DNA of 64,000 bases. Origin: Streptomyces sp. NBC_01198. Its GTDB lineage: Bacteria > Actinomycetota > Actinomycetes > Streptomycetales > Streptomycetaceae. The notes under the pieces are model-generated. The model was not told where the DNA came from. It saw only the letters and a list, made by a program, of their open reading frames with translations, and ran no database searches. This document shows, in pieces, positions 59,480 to 64,000 of this stretch. The position numbers and the translations under genes are program-made. The stretch is from NCBI RefSeq assembly GCF_036010485.1, contig NZ_CP108568.1, positions 5,728,501 through 5,792,500 of the forward strand, in the 5' to 3' direction. Within the stretch, counting starts at the first letter, position 1. Every line of letters starts with the position of its first letter.

Positions 59480-61930
59480 ATGGAATCCACGGAAGAAGAC
59501 CGCCACCGCATGCTGACCACACCGACCTGGTCCGGACAGTGGGTCGCCGACCGCCTCGGCATCGCCGTGCACGGCGAGGGCCTGCGGGACCTGCTGGGCC
59601 TGGCCCTGCGGCGCAACCCCAAGCGGGCCCACCTGCTGGTCTCGCACGTGCTCGGCAAGCACGTCCCGCAGCGCCCCGGCACGGTCTACCGGCACGCGTA
59701 CGACCTCGGCCTGCGGGTCCGCGCCCTGCTGGGCGAGCAGGAGGCGGCCGCGGCCGTCGTCGTCGGCTACGCCGAGACCGCCACCGGGCTCGGCCACGCG
59801 GTCGCCGACGGCGTCGGCGCGGCGGCCTACCTGCACTCCACCCGCCGGGAAGTGCCCGGCATGGCCTCCGGCGGCGCCTTCCAGGAGGAGCACAGCCACG
59901 CCACCGGCCATCTGCTGCTGCCCGAGGACCCCACCCTGCTCACCGGCACCGGACCGCTGGTGCTGGTGGACGACGAGTTCTCCACCGGGCAGACCGTGCT
60001 CAACACCGTCCGTGACCTGCACCGCCGCCACCCGCGCGACCGCTACGTCGTGGTCGCCCTCACCGACATGCGCTCCCCGGCCGACCACGCCAGGCTGGCC
60101 GCCTTCGCCGCCGACCTCGGCGCCCGGGTGGACATACTGTCGCTGGCCGCGGGCACGGTCTCCCTCCCGGCCGACGTGCTCACCCGCGCGCAGGCCCTGG
60201 TGGCGTCCTTCCCCGCCGCCGACGACCCGCGGGCTCCCGCGGCGCCGGCGGACCGGGTCGAGCTCGGCTGGCCGGCCGGGATACCCGACGGGGGCAGGCA
60301 CGGCTTCCTGCCCGCGCACCGCGAGCGCCTGGCAGCCGCGCTGCCCGCGATGGGCGCCAGGATCGCCGCCGCACTGCCCCCCGGCGCCCGCCGGGTGCTG
60401 GTCCTCGGCAACGAGGAGCTGATGTACGCGCCGCTACGGCTCGCGCAGGCGCTGGAGGCGCACACCGGCGACGGCGTGCAGGCGTACTTCTCCACCACCA
60501 CCCGGTCACCCGTGCTCGCCGTGGACGACCCCGGCTACGCCATCCGCAGCCGCCTGGTCTTCCCCGCGCACGACGACCCCACCGACGGCGGATCGCCCGA
60601 GAGGTACGCCTACAACGTCGCGGGCGGCGGCTTCGACGCGGTGCTCTGCGTCGTCGACTCCGCGGGCGACACCCCCGCGCTGCACGCCCCCGGCGGGCTG
60701 CTCGCCCAGCTGGCCCCGCACACCGGCACGGTGCTGCTCGCTGTCGTGCCCTCCTACCGACCGAACGGAAACCCCGGCCTCATGAGTGCATCCCCCCGGC
60801 CGCTGCGCGGCCCCGCCTTCGGATCGTACGCGGCGGACGAGGTGGGCTGGCTGCTCAAGGACCTGTCCGACGTGCGGCTCGAAGCCCCCACCGAGGAGCG
60901 CGAGGAGGCCATACAGAGCGGCGGCGCCCACTACGCGGAGTCCCTGCCGGTCGAGTACCAGCCGAGCCCCGAGTACCAGCAGCTCTTCAAGGCCGCGCTC
61001 GCCACCTCCGCCGAGCGGATCGCCCGCGCCGTCGGCGCCGTCACCGAACTCGTGCTGGCCGAACGCGGCCCGGACGCCGTCCTGGTGTCGCTGGCCAGGG
61101 CCGGCACCCCGGTCGGCGTGCTGATGCGCCGCTGGGCCCGGCACGCCCACGGGCTGGAACTGCCGCACTACGCCGTCTCGATCGTCCGCGGCCGCGGCAT
61201 CGACCCGGCCGCGCTCCGCTGGCTCGCCGCCCACCACGACCCGGCCGACGCGGTCTTCGTCGACGGCTGGACCGGCAAGGGCGCCATCACCCGCGAACTC
61301 GCCGACGCCATGGCCGACTTCCCCGGCTTCCGGCCGGAGATCGCGGTGCTTGCAGACCCCGGCGGCTGCGTGTCCACCTACGGCACCCGCGACGACTTCC
61401 TGATCCCCTCGGCGTGCCTCAACTCCACGGTGTCCGGGCTGGTCTCGCGTACGGTGCTGCGCGCCGACCTGATCGGGCCCGGCGAATTCCACGGCGCCAA
61501 GTTCTACCGCGACCTCGCGGGCTCCGACGTCTCCGGCCTCTTCCTCGACACCGTCGCCGCCGCCTTCGACACGGTCGGCGACGCCGTCACCGAGGACGTC
61601 AAGTCGCTGCGCTCCCAGGACCGTTCGCCCACCTGGGCCGGCTGGGCCGCGGTGGAGCGGATCAGCGAGGAGTACGGCATCGGGGACATCAACCTCGTCA
61701 AGCCGGGCGTCGGCGAGACCACCAGGGTGCTGCTGCGCCGCGTGCCGTGGAAGATCCTCGCCCAGCGCGGCGCCGGCGCCGACCTGGACCACGTACGCCT
61801 GCTCGCCGCCCAGCGCGGCGTTCCGGTCGAGGAGACCGACGGGCTGCCCTACTCGTGCGTCGGACTCATCCACCCCCGCTACACCCGCGGCGCCACCGGC
61901 ACCGACGGCAAGGCGGTGGCCGGCCAGTGA
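59480..61930 (+). CDS. Phosphoribosyltransferase-TRSP-StiP-PELOTA fusion
   Basis: 816 residues joining modules that are often separate. Residues about 20-250 are a phosphoribosyltransferase with the PRPP loop LVDDEFSTGQT (162-172). About 265-480 correspond to the TRSP region (VLVLGNEELMYAPLRLAQAL, YAADEVGWLLKDLSDV). About 483-700 are the StiP-type domain (GGAHYAESLPVEYQPSPEYQ; AVFVDGWTGKGAIT at 591-604 resembles a second PRPP-type loop). About 735-805 look like a PELOTA/L7Ae-like RNA-binding end (LRRVPWKILAQ, YSCVGLIHPRY). In Ter-linked operons this set is predicted to make a nucleoside-like metabolite. The ATG at 59480 has no clear ribosome-binding site; ATG 59510, after GGAAGAAG, is an alternative. 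Coupled to the HAD gene (GTGA). Confidence 0.85.
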   Translation: MESTEEDRHRMLTTPTWSGQWVADRLGIAVHGEGLRDLLGLALRRNPKRAHLLVSHVLGKHVPQRPGTVYRHAYDLGLRVRALLGEQEAAAAVVVGYAETATGLGHAVADGVGAAAYLHSTRREVPGMASGGAFQEEHSHATGHLLLPEDPTLLTGTGPLVLVDDEFSTGQTVLNTVRDLHRRHPRDRYVVVALTDMRSPADHARLAAFAADLGARVDILSLAAGTVSLPADVLTRAQALVASFPAADDPRAPAAPADRVELGWPAGIPDGGRHGFLPAHRERLAAALPAMGARIAAALPPGARRVLVLGNEELMYAPLRLAQALEAHTGDGVQAYFSTTTRSPVLAVDDPGYAIRSRLVFPAHDDPTDGGSPERYAYNVAGGGFDAVLCVVDSAGDTPALHAPGGLLAQLAPHTGTVLLAVVPSYRPNGNPGLMSASPRPLRGPAFGSYAADEVGWLLKDLSDVRLEAPTEEREEAIQSGGAHYAESLPVEYQPSPEYQQLFKAALATSAERIARAVGAVTELVLAERGPDAVLVSLARAGTPVGVLMRRWARHAHGLELPHYAVSIVRGRGIDPAALRWLAAHHDPADAVFVDGWTGKGAITRELADAMADFPGFRPEIAVLADPGGCVSTYGTRDDFLIPSACLNSTVSGLVSRTVLRADLIGPGEFHGAKFYRDLAGSDVSGLFLDTVAAAFDTVGDAVTEDVKSLRSQDRSPTWAGWAAVERISEEYGIGDINLVKPGVGETTRVLLRRVPWKILAQRGAGADLDHVRLLAAQRGVPVEETDGLPYSCVGLIHPRYTRGATGTDGKAVAGQ

Positions 61931-62763
61931 ACCGCACCCACAGCCGGACGATCGTCGCCAGCGACCTCGACCGCACCCTCATCTACTCCGCCGCCGCGCT
62001 CGCCCTGTCCATGCCCGACGAGGACGCGCCCCGGCTGCTCACCGTCGAGGTCCACGAGGCGAAGCCGCTCTCCTACATGACGGAGACGGCGGGCCGGATA
62101 CTGGTCGAACTCGCCGACGCCGTACGCTTCGTGCCCGCCACCACACGAACCCGCAAGCAGTACCGGCGGATCAGCCTGCCCGGACCGCAGCCCGGTTACG
62201 CGATCTGCGCCAACGGCGGGCACCTGCTGGTCGCCGGGCGCACCGACCACGACTGGAACGCCGAGATGCGGCGGCGGCTCGCGGAGGGGTCCGCGCCGCT
62301 CGCCGAGGTCCGCGAGCACCTGGCCGCGACCGCGGACCCCGAGTGGCTGCGCAAGGAGCGGATCGCGGAGGACCTCTTCGCCTACCTGGTGGTCGACCGG
62401 GACCGCCTGCCCGCCGGCTGGGTCAAGGAACTCGCCGCCTGGGCCGAGCCGTTGGGCTGGACCGTGTCCCTCCAGGGCCGCAAGATCTACGCCGTGCCCA
62501 AGCCGCTGTCCAAGAGCGCGGCGCTCGCGGAGGTCGTCCGCCGCACCGGCGCCGACCGGGTCCTGGCGGCCGGCGACTCCCTCCTCGACGCGGACCTCCT
62601 GCTGGCCGCGGACATCGGCTTCACCCCGGCCCACGGCGAACTCGCCGACTCCGGCTGGACGGCCCCCCACGTCACCGCCCTCCCGATCGGCGGCGTGGCA
62701 GCCGGCGAACAGATCCTGCGAAGCTTCCTGTCCACCACGACCTCCGGCGGTACGCCGGGGTGA
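61927..62763 (+). CDS. HAD-family phosphatase of the Ter-linked operon
   Basis: 278 residues, HAD hydrolase with nucleophile D13 and acid/base D15 (ASDLDRTLIYS), Thr/Ser region in FVPATTRT, Lys in LSKSAALAEV and the metal Asp in LAAGDSLLDADLL. HAD proteins of this type accompany the phosphoribosyltransferase and aldolase in Ter-associated operons and probably remove a phosphate from the product. Its GTG overlaps the upstream stop by four bases, the strongest coupling in the island. A small hairpin follows (62765-62781). Confidence 0.9.
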   Translation: MNRTHSRTIVASDLDRTLIYSAAALALSMPDEDAPRLLTVEVHEAKPLSYMTETAGRILVELADAVRFVPATTRTRKQYRRISLPGPQPGYAICANGGHLLVAGRTDHDWNAEMRRRLAEGSAPLAEVREHLAATADPEWLRKERIAEDLFAYLVVDRDRLPAGWVKELAAWAEPLGWTVSLQGRKIYAVPKPLSKSAALAEVVRRTGADRVLAAGDSLLDADLLLAADIGFTPAHGELADSGWTAPHVTALPIGGVAAGEQILRSFLSTTTSGGTPG

Positions 62764-62764
62764 C

Positions 62765-62781
62765 TGCCACGCGCGGTGGCA
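62765..62781. terminator. Short hairpin between the HAD and kinase genes
   Basis: TGCCAC (62765-62770) pairs with GTGGCA (62776-62781) across a 5-base loop, directly after the HAD stop and before the convergent kinase stop. Short, so a weak candidate. Confidence 0.35.
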
Positions 62782-62795
62782 CCCCACCCCCCTGG

Positions 62796-63425
62796 CTAGG
62801 GGTCGCGGGGGGTGACCACGCGCGTACAGTGCGAGCGCGTCCGTTCGATGCGCGCGGCGTTCGACCGCTCGCTGGACGCGATGAACGCGCGAGCCTCGTG
62901 TTCGCTGCGCCCGCCGCGCACGTGCCGCCGCAGCAGGCGACGTTCCCGCAGCCGCCGTGGGGTCTCGACGTACCACAGCTCGTCGAGCAGGTCGCGGACC
63001 TGCGCCCAGCCGCTCCCGTCGTCGGCGAGGTAGTTGCCCTCGGTCACCACGAGCGCCGTGCCGGGCGGGACGACGAGCCCCGCCGCGACGGGCTCGTCGA
63101 GCCGCCGGTCGAAGTCCGGCGCGTAGACGGGGGAGGACCGCTCCGTGCGGAGCCGCCGCAGCAGCACCACGTAGCCGTCCACGTCGAAGGTCTCCGGCGC
63201 GCCCTTGTGGTCGCGCAGCCGCAGCCGGTCCAACTGGGCGTTGGACAGGTGGAACCCGTCCATCGGGACATACGCGGCGGTGCCCTCGCCGAGCCGGTCG
63301 TTCACGCCCGCCACCAGCCGCCGTGCCAGCGTCGACTTGCCGGCCGCGGGCGCCCCCGCCAGGCCCAGCAGGGCGCGACGGCCTGGGATGCTGGGTACCA
63401 GGGCGACCGCGTCATCGACAAGCAT
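62796..63425 (-). CDS. Nucleoside/nucleotide kinase family protein (uridine-kinase-like)
   Basis: 209 residues, P-loop kinase. The Walker A is GAPAAGKST (24-32), followed by the MDGFHLSNAQLDRL substrate block, DVDGYVVLLRRLR and the LID-type RERRLLRRHV. This is the pattern of uridine kinase/phosphoribulokinase relatives annotated as nucleoside-triphosphate hydrolase or fructose kinase-like; substrate unknown, possibly a sugar or pantothenate. It diverges from the O-methyltransferase gene; the gap is only 36 bp. Confidence 0.88.
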   Translation of the reverse strand: MLVDDAVALVPSIPGRRALLGLAGAPAAGKSTLARRLVAGVNDRLGEGTAAYVPMDGFHLSNAQLDRLRLRDHKGAPETFDVDGYVVLLRRLRTERSSPVYAPDFDRRLDEPVAAGLVVPPGTALVVTEGNYLADDGSGWAQVRDLLDELWYVETPRRLRERRLLRRHVRGGRSEHEARAFIASSERSNAARIERTRSHCTRVVTPRDP

Positions 63426-63461
63426 CCCGTCACCCTAAGCGCCACACATCGGAGCAGACCC

Positions 63462-64000
63462 TTGTACGAAACGAAGAACCCGCAGCTCACGCCCGAGCTG
63501 TACGGATACGTCCTCGACCACAACCCGCCGCTTGACCCCGTCCAGCGCGAACTGGTCGACACCACGCACCGCCGCCTCGCCCACGCGGCCGGCATGCAGA
63601 CCGCCGAGGAACAGGGCCCGCTGCTGGCCTTCCTGGTCCGGCTGACCGGCGCCCGGCAGATCGTGGAGGTGGGCACCTTCACCGGCTTCTCGACGCTGTC
63701 GATGGCGCAGGCGCTGCCCGCCGGCGGGCAGTTGATCGCCTGTGACGTCTCCGAGGAGTGGACCGCGGTGGGCCGCGAGGCCTGGGCGAAGGCGGGCGTC
63801 GCCGACCGGATCGACCTGCGGCTCGCCCCGGCGATCGAGACGCTGCGGGCGCTGCCCGGCGGCAGCTGGATCGACCTGGTCTTCCTCGACGCCGACAAGG
63901 AGTCGTACATCGACTACTGGGAGGAACTGGTGCCGCGGATGAACCCCGGCGGCCTGCTGGTGGTCGACAACACCCTCTACCACGGCGACGTCGCCGATCC
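63462..64000 (+). CDS. O-methyltransferase (caffeoyl-CoA-type), 3' end outside window
   Basis: 179 codons present. SAM-dependent class I O-methyltransferase: motif I VEVGTFTGFSTLSMA (SAM binding), acidic CDVSEEWT, metal-binding LDADKE and DNTLYHGDV at the window edge. Relatives methylate catechol-type phenols in secondary metabolism. The start is TTG at 63462, supported by GGAG seven bases upstream and by homology from the second residue (YETKNPQLTPELYGYV). It is easily missed by start-codon rules that ignore TTG. The gene continues past 64000. Confidence 0.88.
   Translation, partial: MYETKNPQLTPELYGYVLDHNPPLDPVQRELVDTTHRRLAHAAGMQTAEEQGPLLAFLVRLTGARQIVEVGTFTGFSTLSMAQALPAGGQLIACDVSEEWTAVGREAWAKAGVADRIDLRLAPAIETLRALPGGSWIDLVFLDADKESYIDYWEELVPRMNPGGLLVVDNTLYHGDVAD

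Noticed and set aside
63435-63983. 182-codon minus-strand frame over the O-methyltransferase
   Set aside because: The opposite frame has clear SAM and metal-binding motifs; this one does not.

Overview
The window is high-GC, gene-dense actinomycete chromosome with GTG/TTG starts, four-base stop/start overlaps and strong codon bias. The fasR-fabD-fabH-acpP-fabF block, homodimeric pyruvate dehydrogenase E1 beside a DUF3052 gene, several TerD paralogues, an SCO2400-type protein and DmdR/IdeR-like iron boxes all point to Streptomycetaceae (Streptomyces or a near relative). The species cannot be fixed from the sequence alone.

Layout. 1-6 kb is accessory and decayed: a secreted PKD/FN3 protein entering from the left edge, a frameshifted remnant, an IS630-type element with an extra outer end enclosing a histidine phosphatase broken by one TGA, and a two-repeat type I-E CRISPR remnant whose second spacer is cut by the IS end. 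A dienelactone hydrolase follows. 6-15.6 kb holds an FAD monooxygenase, a LacI regulator and a five-gene leftward operon (Gfo/Idh oxidoreductase, PmoA-like DUF6807 protein, two CUT1 permeases, lipoprotein binding protein) for uptake and oxidation of an unknown carbohydrate, with a divergent cupin gene. 16-25 kb is the most interesting block: a trypco2 gene diverging from a tightly coupled set encoding a trypsin-like protease, a PknG-like kinase, a vWA/zinc-ribbon protein and a five-helix membrane protein fused to an extracellular sugar-type binding domain. It looks like a re-engineered GlnX-GlnH-PknG nutrient-sensing pathway joined to conflict-system (trypco) parts.

25-38 kb carries Ohr, a CurA-type reductase with a divergent MarR gene, an SCO2400-type protein, the efeUOB iron-uptake operon under two abutting iron boxes, a GH3 beta-glucosidase with a one-base frameshift, an MFS exporter, an SGNH lipoprotein, a DUF3145 protein and a beta-hydroxyacid dehydrogenase. 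38.6-43.6 kb is the housekeeping type II fatty-acid synthase operon with its activator FasR. 43.6-49.2 kb has a pirin, a serine hydrolase, a MerR/aldo-keto reductase pair with a textbook MerR promoter, a DUF4429 protein and an alpha/beta hydrolase. 49.4-53.8 kb holds aceE, a DUF3052 protein and a peroxiredoxin. 53.9-62.8 kb is a tellurium-resistance-type stress island: TerD, TerD, a DUF475/TerC-like membrane protein, a TerA-like protein, TerD with a proline-rich tail, then an HpcH/HpaI-type lyase, a very large phosphoribosyltransferase-TRSP-StiP-PELOTA fusion and a HAD phosphatase, the gene set predicted to make a nucleoside-like metabolite. The right edge has a nucleoside-kinase-like gene and an O-methyltransferase cut by the window end.

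Four intergenic gaps (near 33.9, 38.3-38.6, 44.4-44.6 and 53.15-53.25 kb) share one family of GC-rich repeats in both orientations, including a perfect 65-bp direct repeat and long hairpins between convergent genes. No tRNA, rRNA or cas genes were seen.
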